A DNA stretch of 64,000 bases from Chloroflexota bacterium (GTDB lineage: Bacteria; Chloroflexota; UBA6077; SHYK01). Position numbers and translations under genes: made by a program. This document shows, in pieces, positions 52,079 to 60,515 of this stretch. The stretch's first letter is position 1. Each line of letters starts with the position of its first letter. The notes beneath the pieces are model-generated. The model was not told the origin of the DNA. It worked only from the letters and a program-made list of their open reading frames with translations, and made no database searches. The DNA is taken from positions 124,001 to 188,000 of the forward strand of contig SHYK01000002.1 of the NCBI GenBank assembly GCA_009692845.1. The letters run 5' to 3'.

Positions 52079-52411
52079 GCGCTCGATCGCCTCCCAGATT
52101 GCCTCTTCAACTGACTCGAGCTCTGTCATCACTTCGAAATCTGAAAACCTCATCACGCGAAAGCCCTGAGCGGTCAGCCACGCATCGCGAACCGCGTCGT
52201 ATTTCGCTTGGTCGGCGTACTGAGCCCCGTCGACTTCAATGATGAGTCGGCGGTCAACTGAGACAAAATCCACGATGAAGCCTCCCAGTGGCTGTTGCCG
52301 ACGGAACTTGTGGCCTGAGAAGCGGCGGTGACGGAGTGCTTGCCACAGGCGCACCTCGGCGTCGGTGGGATTGCGCCTGAGCCGCCTCGCTCTTACTGGT
52401 AACGAATCCAT
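52040..52411 (-). CDS. DUF559 endonuclease-like protein
   Basis: A 123-residue protein of the DUF559/Vsr-like nuclease group: ARRLRRNPTDAEVRLWQALR, HKFRRQQPLGGFIVDFVSVD, LIIEVDGAQYAD and GFRVMRFSDFEVM. The D...E-x-D set of the PD-(D/E)xK fold is complete. The family is small and wide-spread, often near mobile or repair genes; its role is not settled. The last residues (ERPPPNPPPRGGRA) are encoded by the GC-rich repeat, so the natural C-terminus may have been replaced by the repeat. Confidence 0.85.
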   Translation of the reverse strand: MDSLPVRARRLRRNPTDAEVRLWQALRHRRFSGHKFRRQQPLGGFIVDFVSVDRRLIIEVDGAQYADQAKYDAVRDAWLTAQGFRVMRFSDFEVMTELESVEEAIWEAIERPPPNPPPRGGRA

Positions 52412-52426
52412 TCAATCACCCCTGCC

Positions 52427-54019
52427 CTACGGGAATACGTAGCCTGCGACGCCTTCGTAGGAATATCCGTAGGAGGCCACCGCGGCGTCGCGCTCAGCGA
52501 TGCTCACCGTGAAGAAATAGTCGCCGGTTCGGCCGATCAGCCGGTGAAGGGCTATGGCCTGAGCCGTTCCGGTTTGAGGTGCGAAGGCGACGATGCCCTC
52601 ATAGCTGAAGCCGTACGAGGAAACGGCGGAGTCGCGCTCGGCGGCTGACCAGGTCATGAGGTGGTGGCCCCGCGGGTTCACGAGCCGGTAAATAGGCAGC
52701 ATACCTGCAGCTGCATCCGGGTACAGCTCGAAGGGAACCCCTTCGTAGGCGTAGTTGTAGACCGATTGAGCGGCGTCCCGCTCGGTCTGGCTCAAGGTGT
52801 AGGCGTGATCAGCCTGGGTGCGCGCTGAGAGTCGATATACCGGAGCGCGGGCACCTGGAACGAAAGTGGGGTAGGGCGTGGGGGTCAGCGTCGGAGTCGG
52901 GGTCGGAGGCGGCGTTCGGGTGGGGGTCAACGTCACGGTTGGCGTCGCGGTGCCGCTCGGCTCGCTCTTGGGCACGATCACCGGTGTGGAGCGGGGTGGC
53001 GGGGATGCCGCATCCAGCCAGAGGAAGGTGACCTGGATCCAGTCGTTGTCGGACATGCCGAGATCGTCCCAGAACGTGCCGTCAGCCAGGTCGATCGAGG
53101 TGGGGATAATCACATAGCGGCCGAACTGGTCGCGTCCGTTGTTGTACTCGTTGAAGAACGCCGCCTCGTCCTCTGGTGTCCAACGGGGGAGATCAATGAA
53201 CCGGGCGCGCGATGCGTTCCAGTAGTCGTCGTCGATGTTCCAGGGGCCAACATCCCAGACGGGCACTGTGGTGGTGCGTCCGTGATATGTGAGGCGCACC
53301 ATGTAGTCGGTTCCGCCCAGGCTATTGAGGGACCGGGTCGACGGCAGCGCGACGAAATGGTCGCGCGGCTGGATGAGGTGCCCATTCGAAGTGGTGTAGC
53401 CCACCAGACCCTCCCGGGTGGCCCAGATGGTCGTGGTGGGCGGGCCGAAGGCCTGCGCCCGGACGGGAGGCTGGGTGGGTTGGGTGTCGACCCCCACTGA
53501 TCGGACGCTGGGGGACACCCCCGGGTGGGGAGAAAGTAGCCGAATACGAACCTGCAAACGGGTCGAGCCATCGAGCCCGTCCAGGTCGCCGTCCTGACGC
53601 CATTCGGTCCAGCGTTCACCGAGCCAGCCTCGTACCGCAAGCTCCACGCCGGTTCCATCCGGTGTATCAGAATCCAGGGCGAGGCTGAGAATGCGAGAAG
53701 AGCCGCCGAGGTCATGCGGGGGGGACTGCCCGGCGCCCAGCCGCATGCCGGGCCGCAGCGTCTCGGCTATTGGGGCGCCCTGCGAAAGTACGAGCGCAGC
53801 TCCGTCCGTCTCGACGCCGACTGACAGGTCGGCGGTCAGGTCGTGGGGCAGGAAGCGGATCGTGTCCCCGTCTGATGTCGATGCATTCCCAAGCCGGTCG
53901 AAAGATTGGCCGGGGACCAGCATCGCCGAGGGCCTGGGCGGGCTGAGAGGGGCGGCTTCGGCAAACAGGGCCGAGCTCGCTAGGGTCAGAATGAGGAGCC
54001 AAACGGCACGTATTCGCAT
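52427..54019 (-). CDS. secreted protein with three DUF5648-type repeats and Thr/Pro linker
   Basis: The 530-residue protein has a signal peptide (VWLLILTLASSALFAEAAP), a beta-rich N-terminal part and a conserved middle region (VPVWDVGPWNIDDDYWNASR, LADGTFWDDLGMSDNDW). A linker of Thr-Pro repeats (TVTLTPTRTPPPTPTPTLTP) follows. Three C-terminal repeats of about 42 residues each end in a YGYSYEGVAGY-type motif: YNYAYEGVPFEL, YGFSYEGIVAFA, YGYSYEGVAGYV. They match DUF5648, found in secreted proteins, sometimes lytic or adhesive. The Thr/Pro linker is frequent in Chloroflexota. Role unknown, likely cell-surface. Confidence 0.85.
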   Translation of the reverse strand: MRIRAVWLLILTLASSALFAEAAPLSPPRPSAMLVPGQSFDRLGNASTSDGDTIRFLPHDLTADLSVGVETDGAALVLSQGAPIAETLRPGMRLGAGQSPPHDLGGSSRILSLALDSDTPDGTGVELAVRGWLGERWTEWRQDGDLDGLDGSTRLQVRIRLLSPHPGVSPSVRSVGVDTQPTQPPVRAQAFGPPTTTIWATREGLVGYTTSNGHLIQPRDHFVALPSTRSLNSLGGTDYMVRLTYHGRTTTVPVWDVGPWNIDDDYWNASRARFIDLPRWTPEDEAAFFNEYNNGRDQFGRYVIIPTSIDLADGTFWDDLGMSDNDWIQVTFLWLDAASPPPRSTPVIVPKSEPSGTATPTVTLTPTRTPPPTPTPTLTPTPYPTFVPGARAPVYRLSARTQADHAYTLSQTERDAAQSVYNYAYEGVPFELYPDAAAGMLPIYRLVNPRGHHLMTWSAAERDSAVSSYGFSYEGIVAFAPQTGTAQAIALHRLIGRTGDYFFTVSIAERDAAVASYGYSYEGVAGYVFP

Positions 54020-54184
54020 AGGACATTGTGGCTGGTCGACCGACCAAGGCTTAGCACGTGGCCAGATGGGCAGAGTCTAGGGCCAACCTGATCTGTCCTA
54101 TGGGCTCGTTTTGGGTGAAAGAACCCGAGAAAAGGATCGAGTCGTGCTTGAGAACCTTGCACTTTGCCTCCAGGCGCTGCCTGG

Positions 54185-55555
54185 TTAGCGGGTGGTCTCG
54201 GTGGAGAAGATGCCCCGCGAGGCGCGGTCGACCGCCCACGCACGCTCCTGGGCGCTGAACTCGCGGACGATCTCGGGGGAAGCTTTGGACTGGGCTAGCC
54301 AGTCGGCGAACAAGCGGTCCTTGATCTTCTCTCGGTTCTTGGCATCGTAAGGTCCGCTGGGCTGGCGTTCCACAACCTTGACGATCTCGAAATGATGGCC
54401 GGCCGCAAACGGCTCCGTCCACTCACCCAGTGGGGTTGCGTCGGAAAAGACGATCTCATCGAACTCGCGCATCTCGGCTCCTTGACCGACGAAGCCAAGA
54501 TCGCCGGTTTCGCGGCTTTCGACCAGGCGGTCGGCTGACTGGTCGACCAGGTCTTCGAAGGTCGAAAAATTCCCGCGCAAGGAAATCAGCGCCACCTTCA
54601 TCTCGTCGACCGTGGTTCCAGTGAGACGTAGCACGTGTGCGCGGGGCCCCTGGGTGGGTGCGGCAGCGCCGATTGCATCCCGCAGGTTTTTGCGATAGAG
54701 CTGGTCTTCGACCCCCCGCCGATAGATCGATTCGGATCGGATGATCGAGGCGAAATCGCGGTATGCCTTGTCGAAATCAGATGGCTCCATGGTCGCAGGG
54801 AGCGTGGCAGTCACCACCGGTGTCCGGGTGAATCTGGGAGTATTCGTCGGAGTCGCCGTGAAGCTCGGATCGACCGTCGCGGTTGGGGTCGGCGTGGGGG
54901 AGGGTGGCGGAGTTTCCTCAGGTCCGAGGGTGGAGGTGGGCTCAAGGGTGGCGGTAGGAGTCGCGGTGGGGGATGGCTCGAATCCCTCCGGGGTTGGGGT
55001 GCCGGTGGGGCGAGGAGTGGCGGTCGGCGTCTTCGTGGGGGTTGGCTGGTTGAGTACGTCGCGCTGAATCGAGAGAAACTCGTTGACTTTCGTGTCAACG
55101 TCTTCCTTGGAAACTGTGACGCCCCGTTGCTGGGCTTCGTGGCGAACTAGCGACTTCTCGATCTCGGTCTCCAGAACGGCCTCAGGCATCGTCTCCTGCG
55201 CGCTGAGTAGTTGCTGGATTTGGGAGCTCGCCGCGCCGGGATTGTTTTGCAGCCCCGCCGATTGCGACTGAAGACGGCGCATCTCATCGGAGAGCGTGTC
55301 GGTGAAGGTGCGGAGGCTCACCGGAGCGGCGTAGACTCGGGCCACCGGCTCGCCGGGAAACTGCACGAATTCCCGATACACGCCAAAGGCGATGACCGCG
55401 ACCACTATTGTGCTCGCTCCCCCGATGGCGGTAAACAGGAGTCGGCGCTGGGATTGTTCCCTGCGCATTCGGGAAATCTGGCGCGTCGAAGGCCGACGGG
55501 AAGCAGCATCCCGGGCGGGCTCCGGTCGTCTAAGCCTACGCAGCCAATCGAGCAT
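54185..55555 (-). CDS. membrane-anchored SurA/PrsA-like peptidyl-prolyl isomerase
   Basis: The 456-residue protein has a cytoplasmic Arg-rich N-terminus, one membrane span (LLFTAIGGASTIVVAVIAFG) and a SurA-type N-domain (ETMPEAVLETEIEKSLVRHE). A Thr/Pro linker of about 100 residues follows (TATPRPTGTPTPEGFEPSPT). A parvulin-type PpiC domain ends the protein: AHVLRLTGTTVDEMKVALIS, ETGDLGFVGQGAEMREFDEI, EWTEPFAAGHHFEIVKVVER. Proteins of this kind help secreted proteins fold. The insertion of the Thr/Pro linker between the helical N-domain and the parvulin domain is unusual. It follows rpsR by 87 bases on the same strand. Confidence 0.85.
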   Translation of the reverse strand: MLDWLRRLRRPEPARDAASRRPSTRQISRMRREQSQRRLLFTAIGGASTIVVAVIAFGVYREFVQFPGEPVARVYAAPVSLRTFTDTLSDEMRRLQSQSAGLQNNPGAASSQIQQLLSAQETMPEAVLETEIEKSLVRHEAQQRGVTVSKEDVDTKVNEFLSIQRDVLNQPTPTKTPTATPRPTGTPTPEGFEPSPTATPTATLEPTSTLGPEETPPPSPTPTPTATVDPSFTATPTNTPRFTRTPVVTATLPATMEPSDFDKAYRDFASIIRSESIYRRGVEDQLYRKNLRDAIGAAAPTQGPRAHVLRLTGTTVDEMKVALISLRGNFSTFEDLVDQSADRLVESRETGDLGFVGQGAEMREFDEIVFSDATPLGEWTEPFAAGHHFEIVKVVERQPSGPYDAKNREKIKDRLFADWLAQSKASPEIVREFSAQERAWAVDRASRGIFSTETTR

Positions 55556-55641
55556 TACTTAACCAGTTCCCCCGGCTTGGGGTCGGGCAGCGCAGAGATC
55601 GCCCGCTGCAAGAATTCGTTCTGGATAACTTGACGGGATCT

Positions 55642-56016
55642 TCAGCGAAGAATCATGCCGCTCGATCGGATGTGGCCCGCCGTGTAGGGCAGGAGCGCGA
55701 GAAAGCGGCCCCGCTTTAGAGCCAGTGCGAGCGCCCGCTGGTGCTTTGCGCAGGTGCCGGACTTGCGGCGGGGTTCGATCTTCGCGCGATCGGACAGATA
55801 CCGGCGCAGACGATTGACATCTTTGTAGTCAATGATCTTGACGTGATCGACGCAGAACTGGCAGACCCGACGCCTGGGCGTGAATCGACGAGCGCCCCGT
55901 CGGGGAGCGGGCCTTCCTCCGGGTCCAAGCGGTCCTGCTCCTGGGCCGCCCGGCCCTCCCATGGGCCGATCCGGGCCATCGAACCGCGGCGGCGCCGCAA
56001 CAGTACTTTCAGTCAT
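55642..56016 (-). CDS. rpsR: ribosomal protein bS18, N-terminally extended, zinc-ligand form
   Basis: A 124-residue S18. The family core is [20 protein letters not shown] and [20 protein letters not shown]. It keeps Cys/His ligands (VCQFCVDHV and TCAKHQ) of the zinc-binding 'C+' form. About 40 extra N-terminal residues are rich in Gly, Pro and Arg, not found in typical S18 of about 75 residues. It forms the rpsF-ssb-rpsR operon with the two genes upstream; rplI, often next, is absent here. Confidence 0.95.
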   Translation of the reverse strand: MTESTVAAPPRFDGPDRPMGGPGGPGAGPLGPGGRPAPRRGARRFTPRRRVCQFCVDHVKIIDYKDVNRLRRYLSDRAKIEPRRKSGTCAKHQRALALALKRGRFLALLPYTAGHIRSSGMILR

Positions 56017-56049
56017 GCGCTAATCGGGCCTCCTCAGGAACTCTGTGGT

Positions 56050-56457
56050 TTAGAACGGGATCGCGTCGAGATCGTTGCTTTCGTCCATCTGGGGACGACC
56101 TTCCATGGTGTCGCCGGTGTCGCCTCGGGGCCGCATATCGAGCATCTGCATCTCCGCGGCGTTGATCTCCAGGCTGAATCGCTTCTGGCCGTCTTGGGTT
56201 TCATAGCTTCGGGTTGACAGGCGGCCCTCGATGTAGACCAGTTTCCCCTTGCTCAGAAATTGATTGCAGGTCTCGGCGAGTTTGGCCCAAGCGGTGACTC
56301 GAAACCACTCCGTCTCTTCTCGTCGTTCGCCACCGGTCATGTAGGTACGATTACAAGCGACGCTAAAAGACGCGAACGGCAATCCCGCTGCTGTATAGCG
56401 TAGCTCGGGGTCCCCGCCCAGATTTCCGATTATCGTCGCTTTGCACAGTCCCGCCAT
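56050..56457 (-). CDS. ssb: single-stranded DNA-binding protein
   Basis: A 135-residue SSB. The OB fold is clear (TIIGNLGGDPELRYTAAGLP, WFRVTAWAKLAETCNQFLSK, LVYIEGRLSTRSYETQDGQK). The tail ends in the acidic motif NDLDAIPF that binds partner proteins. It lies between rpsF and rpsR, the usual place, with 27 and 33 base gaps. It starts at ATG 56457 behind GGAGGAAC. Confidence 0.95.
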   Translation of the reverse strand: MAGLCKATIIGNLGGDPELRYTAAGLPFASFSVACNRTYMTGGERREETEWFRVTAWAKLAETCNQFLSKGKLVYIEGRLSTRSYETQDGQKRFSLEINAAEMQMLDMRPRGDTGDTMEGRPQMDESNDLDAIPF

Positions 56458-56484
56458 GGCGTGTTCCTCCCAGTGTGCTCCGCG

Positions 56485-56772
56485 TCAATCTAGACGAATC
56501 ATCATGTGCCGGAGGACCTGCTCATTGCGCTGGAGCGTCCGGTCGAGCTCAGGCGCCTCTTCCGCTACCAACGAGAAGCGAGCAAGGTGGTAAATGCCGT
56601 CGCGATGGTGCTGGATTGGATAGGCGAGGCGGCGGCGCCCCCAGATTTCAAAGGAGTTGATCTCGCCTCCGTGGGAGGTGATGAATCCCTGGACGCGCTG
56701 GACGGTGTCCTGGGCAACTGCCTCTTCCAACTCGGTCGGAAGGATGAGCATGAGCTCATAGTCTCTTACCAT
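56485..56772 (-). CDS. rpsF: ribosomal protein bS6
   Basis: A 95-residue S6: MVRDYELMLILPTELEEA, INSFEIWGRRRLAYPIQHHR, DGIYHLARFSLVAEE and a closing LDRTLQRNEQVLRHMMIRLD. It contacts S18 in the small subunit. The start is ATG 56772; longer frames upstream contain antisense or tRNA-like sequence. It is the first gene of rpsF-ssb-rpsR. Confidence 0.95.
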   Translation of the reverse strand: MVRDYELMLILPTELEEAVAQDTVQRVQGFITSHGGEINSFEIWGRRRLAYPIQHHRDGIYHLARFSLVAEEAPELDRTLQRNEQVLRHMMIRLD

Positions 56773-57138
56773 GATTCTCCCATTCTGGGCATACGTCGGC
56801 GAGTATATCATTCGAATCCCGCCTCCACAATTTTTGAGAGGAAGGCTCGGCCGCCCGCCCCATTTAACGTGGAGGCTTGCCCCCCCGGAAGACGCTCGGA
56901 GCATGGGGATGGCGGAGGGGGCTCGGGAAGGAGGGTTGCCAGGGCGAGGGCCTCAGTTTCAACCGGTGACAGATGATCCACCGGGTGAAGGCCGTTTTCG
57001 GTACCTGGGGAAGGGGTCACCGGTTCGGCATGGCGATTGTTGGCTGAGGAGCGGGGCAAGGGAGCCTCCTACAGAACTAGCGTTCTAAGCATAGAGAGGT
57101 TTGGGGAAATTTCAAGGGGTGCGAAGGGGAGAGGGGAT
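56773..57138. other. 366-base gap upstream of rpsF
   Basis: No coding frame is convincing. A 17-base stretch near 56811 (ttcgaatcccgcctcca) looks like the T arm and acceptor end of a tRNA, but its 5' partner is missing, so no tRNA is called. The region should hold the rpsF promoter on the minus strand; a TATACTCG box is near 56798. The rest is G/A-rich and featureless. Confidence 0.4.
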
Positions 57139-57939
57139 CTAGGCCGACTCCCGAGCCGGGCCGGCGATGGCTTGGAGCATCCGGTCGTGCAGATGGCCGT
57201 TGCTGGCGACGAAGTCGGCTGCCCGGATGTCCCACTGTTCGCCCGCAAAGCTTGACAGCGTTCCGCCGGCTTCGGCCACTATGAGTCCCCCGGCCGCGAC
57301 GTCCCACGGGCGCAGGGTTCGCTCCCAGAATCCATCGAAGCGACCCGCTGCGAGGTAGCTCAGGTTGAGGGCGGCGGAGCCATCCCGGCGGATAGCCTGG
57401 GCCGACCGGGCGAAGCGACCAAAGATCTCCATCTCTCGGTCTAGCTGGGTCTGGTCATAAGAGAAGCCGGTACATAGCAAGCCCGAGCGGAGTGCCTCGG
57501 TTTCGGAGACGCGAATCGGCCTCTCGTTGAGGAAGGCTCCACCCCCTCGAGTGGCAACAAATAGCTCGTCCATCGCTGGCTGGTAGACCACCCCCAATTC
57601 GACGACTCCAGCGACCTCCAGGGCGATCGATACGGCAAAAATCGGGTATCCGTGGGCGAAGTTGGTCGTTCCGTCGAGGGGATCGATGATCCACAGACGG
57701 TTTCGATCGAGGCCGGTAGCAGTGCCCTCCTCAGCAAGGACGCCGTCGGTCGGGAAGCGGCCGCTCAACAGGGTGACGATGGCGGCTTCGGCCGCTTCGT
57801 CGGCATCGGTGACGATGTCGATCTCGCCTTTGTGGCGGACCTCCCGCCGACCGCCCAGCGCCTGGAGGAGGAGGGCCCCGGCCGCATGAGCCGCTTCGAT
57901 TGCGGTGGCCAACTCCACCGACGTTGTCAGGGCGGTCAT
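57139..57939 (-). CDS. inositol-1-monophosphatase family phosphatase
   Basis: A 266-residue Mg2+-dependent phosphatase. Motifs of the IMPase family are complete: ILAEEG-type VLAEEGTATG, WIIDPLDGTTNFAHGYPIFA and the later LRPWDVAAGGLIVAEAGG. Substrates in the family are myo-inositol phosphates, histidinol phosphate, fructose-1,6-bisphosphate and PAP, and the sequence does not decide among them. Its start overlaps the stop of the aldolase/dehydrogenase fusion by one base (TGATG), so the two genes are translated together. That pairing suggests that it removes phosphate from a sugar made by the neighbour. Confidence 0.9.
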   Translation of the reverse strand: MTALTTSVELATAIEAAHAAGALLLQALGGRREVRHKGEIDIVTDADEAAEAAIVTLLSGRFPTDGVLAEEGTATGLDRNRLWIIDPLDGTTNFAHGYPIFAVSIALEVAGVVELGVVYQPAMDELFVATRGGGAFLNERPIRVSETEALRSGLLCTGFSYDQTQLDREMEIFGRFARSAQAIRRDGSAALNLSYLAAGRFDGFWERTLRPWDVAAGGLIVAEAGGTLSSFAGEQWDIRAADFVASNGHLHDRMLQAIAGPARESA

Positions 57940-59987
57940 CAGCGAGGAAAGGCTTCGCGGACGCCGGCATCCACGGGGATCATCGCGCCCGTGGTCTTGG
58001 AAGAACGGTCGCTGGCCAGCCAGAGCACCGCCTCGGCAACGTCTTCCGCGGTGACCCGCGCCCGCAGCAGGTTGCGCTGGCGGTAAAAGTCCTCCAGCTC
58101 CTGTTCCGCAATGCCATGCGCCGCCGCACGATCGCGACGCACTTCATCCGACCAGAGACCGGAGCCTTCGAAAATTGCGTCCGGGTTCACCATGTTCGCG
58201 CGGATGCCGTATTCGCCGCCCTCGATAGCTAGAACCCTGGCGAGTTGGGCTTCGGCGGCCTTGGCAGCGCTGTACGCGCCGAAGTCCTTCCCTGGGGCGG
58301 TGACATTCTTGGTCGCAACAAACACCATAGCGCCGCCCAGGCCTTGCTCTTTGAAAGCATGGATCGTCTCCCGGGCGACCAGAAAATGGCCGGTCGCATT
58401 GACGGCCAGGCTCTTTTCCCAGAGATCGAGGCTGAGCGATTCGATCGGGGATACGTGCGCGACCCCGGCATTCGACACCAGGATGTCGAGGCCGCCATAG
58501 GTTAGGCGCGCGAATTCGTAGGCGGCCCGCACAGATTCCTCATCGGTGACATCCAGACGGGTGGCCACTGCCCGCCCAGGCCCGTTTGTGCTCGCGATCT
58601 CACTCGCGACGGCTGCGGCTCCGGTCTCGTTCAAATCGGTCACCACGACGTGGGCTCCTTCGAGAGCGAGCCGTTTCGCGATGGCGGCGCCCAGACCCTG
58701 GGCGGCACCGGTGACGAGGGCGACTTGCCGGGCGAGCTGGCGCTCCGGCGGGGCGAGAGTGAGCTTGTAGAGCTCCAGTGGCCAGTATTCGGCATCGAAG
58801 GCGTCCTTTTCGGAGAGCGAAGCGTAATGGTCGAGTGCCTCAGCGCCGCCGATTACTCCGATCGTGTGGTGATAGATGTCGGCCGGAATGACACAGGCCC
58901 GCATGTCGGGCCCGGCCGTCCACATTCCCAGGCCAGGAATGAGGACCACCCGCGGAGCGGGGTCGAGCAGGGGCTCCTGATCGCGGTGGCGCTCGTAATA
59001 CTCGACATAATCCTTGATATATTGGTCCAGGCCTTCGCGAATCGCCGCGACGATGGAGTCACCGGTCAACTTGACCGGCTTGACGTACAGCGGCCGCCTC
59101 TTGGTGTTCAGGAGGTGATCAGGAGTGGCCGGACCAATCTGCACCAGGTCCCGGGTCTGAGGCTCGTCGAGGAAGCACAGAATGTCTGCTGAATCGTCGT
59201 AGCGAAGGATCTTGCGGCCGCGAGCGCTGAGTGCCCCTCGGAGAGCCGGTGCTATCTGGGCGGCGATCGATCGGCGGACTGACTCATCCAACCGGGACGC
59301 CGCAGCCGGCGTTAACCCGCGAGTGGCCGACTCGGCCAGGGTGAATTCTTCCGCCTCGGACACCAAGTCAATATGGCGGCTATAGGCTTCGCGCGCCGTA
59401 TCTCCCCAGGTGAGTAGCCCATGATTCATCAGCACGACGCCGCGGACTGCGGGGTTATTCTGGACCGCGAGAGCAACTTCTTTGGCCAGCAAGAAACCGG
59501 GTCGCCGGTAGGCGACGATTGCTACTGACTCTCCCAATACCCGGCGCACCGTCGCCACGCCGGCTCGCGTGTTGGTCAGGGCCAGAATGGCGTCGGCATG
59601 GGAATGGGCGACCGCCGGCGCCTCCAGATAGCCATGCAGCAGCGTCTCGATAGAGGGTCGCGGAGCGGCGGGGTCTACCATGCAGCGAGCCAGATAGGCG
59701 ACCATGTCATCGTCAGTCATGTCAGCTCGGGTGAAGCTAGCCCGGATCTCCTCCAGGCGGACAGCCGGGAAATCCCGAGCCTGCACGCTCTTCATGTCGG
59801 AGCCCGAGCCCTTGATAAGCATGAGCTGGATCGGTCTTCCGAGGAGATCCTGGCCATCGACCTTGAACGAGCTGTTCCCGCCGCCCCACAGCACCAAGCC
59901 CTCGTCTTGACCCATGAGGCGGGACATGTAAACGAGCTGCTCGATTGGGCTGCTCCCCGCGTCGGGGTCATTCCAGCGATTCTTCAT
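57939..59987 (-). CDS. bifunctional class II aldolase / short-chain dehydrogenase (RhaD-like)
   Basis: The 682-residue protein fuses two enzymes. The first 420 residues are a class II aldolase/adducin domain (LVLWGGGNSSFKVDGQDLLG, AHSHADAILALTNTRAG, VLMNHGLLTWGDTAREAYSR, with the zinc His in HSH and NHG). The last 260 residues are a classical SDR (ALVTGAAQGLGAAIAKRLAL, ILVSNAGVAHVSPIES, YSAAKAAEAQLARVL with the YxxxK). This architecture is known from rhamnulose-1-phosphate aldolase/alcohol dehydrogenase proteins that split a sugar phosphate and reduce the aldehyde. The sugar is not certain. It precedes the inositol phosphatase in an operon. Confidence 0.92.
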   Translation of the reverse strand: MKNRWNDPDAGSSPIEQLVYMSRLMGQDEGLVLWGGGNSSFKVDGQDLLGRPIQLMLIKGSGSDMKSVQARDFPAVRLEEIRASFTRADMTDDDMVAYLARCMVDPAAPRPSIETLLHGYLEAPAVAHSHADAILALTNTRAGVATVRRVLGESVAIVAYRRPGFLLAKEVALAVQNNPAVRGVVLMNHGLLTWGDTAREAYSRHIDLVSEAEEFTLAESATRGLTPAAASRLDESVRRSIAAQIAPALRGALSARGRKILRYDDSADILCFLDEPQTRDLVQIGPATPDHLLNTKRRPLYVKPVKLTGDSIVAAIREGLDQYIKDYVEYYERHRDQEPLLDPAPRVVLIPGLGMWTAGPDMRACVIPADIYHHTIGVIGGAEALDHYASLSEKDAFDAEYWPLELYKLTLAPPERQLARQVALVTGAAQGLGAAIAKRLALEGAHVVVTDLNETGAAAVASEIASTNGPGRAVATRLDVTDEESVRAAYEFARLTYGGLDILVSNAGVAHVSPIESLSLDLWEKSLAVNATGHFLVARETIHAFKEQGLGGAMVFVATKNVTAPGKDFGAYSAAKAAEAQLARVLAIEGGEYGIRANMVNPDAIFEGSGLWSDEVRRDRAAAHGIAEQELEDFYRQRNLLRARVTAEDVAEAVLWLASDRSSKTTGAMIPVDAGVREAFPR

Positions 59988-60010
59988 GCGAGGATTGTAC
60001 TAATTGGAAA

Positions 60011-60071
60011 ATACCCCACCCACCCGCCCCTGTGGCCTTCGGCCCTCTCCCCCGGGGGTGGAGGCGCGGGA
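60011..60071. repeat. C-rich intergenic repeat
   Basis: CACCCACCCGCCCC followed by CTCTCCCCCGGGGGTGGAGGC is of the same sort as the repeat at 52019-52078, in the opposite orientation. It also contains the small inverted repeat CCCCCGGGGG. It lies between the aldolase gene and the next plus-strand gene. Confidence 0.5.
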
Positions 60072-60123
60072 CAGGGCATTTCGTGGCCAAATGTGACCGG
60101 TGGAGCGGAGGCTAGGAGGAACT

Positions 60124-60453
60124 ATGACCCATGACATGACGCATCTGGCGGATCCGGTGTTGGAGCCGTATGTGCGGGGGGCGATTGAACGGATCGGCAC
60201 CAGCCGCTTCTCCATTAAGAGGCTCATTGAGGCGCTGCAGGCAACCCCGGAAGGACGGGCGGCCTATGATGAAGCTCTGCGGATCTGCGGCGGCGAAGAC
60301 CAGAGCCAGATGGCCCATCTTATCGTGCACGGCCAAACCATCCCCGAGCTGCTCCGTCATTCGGGACTGGTTCGGTTCGCAGGCTTCATCCACGGCGAAC
60401 CGGATGAAGATGATGGCTTCGCGGTCCCGAGCTGGTGGCGAAAGCTGTCTTGA
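60124..60453 (+). CDS. conserved-looking protein of unknown function
   Basis: A 109-residue soluble protein: MTHDMTHLADPVLEPYVRGA, RFSIKRLIEALQATPEGRAA, AHLIVHGQTIPELLRHSGLV and HGEPDEDDGFAVPSWWRKLS. GGAGGA precedes the ATG by five bases, so translation is likely. I know no specific family. It is upstream of moaA by 63 bases on the same strand and may be co-transcribed with it. The His/Asp content does not form an evident metal site. Confidence 0.7.
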   Translation: MTHDMTHLADPVLEPYVRGAIERIGTSRFSIKRLIEALQATPEGRAAYDEALRICGGEDQSQMAHLIVHGQTIPELLRHSGLVRFAGFIHGEPDEDDGFAVPSWWRKLS

Positions 60454-60515
60454 CGGCTCGGGGTCGGTCCTGACACAATCACTACTCCACAAGTAGGGAA
60501 TAAGCGCCTGAGGTT

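Noticed and set aside
56808-56828. tRNA-like T arm and acceptor end
   Set aside because: Only about 17 bases match and no 5' acceptor strand, D arm or anticodon arm is found, so no tRNA is called.
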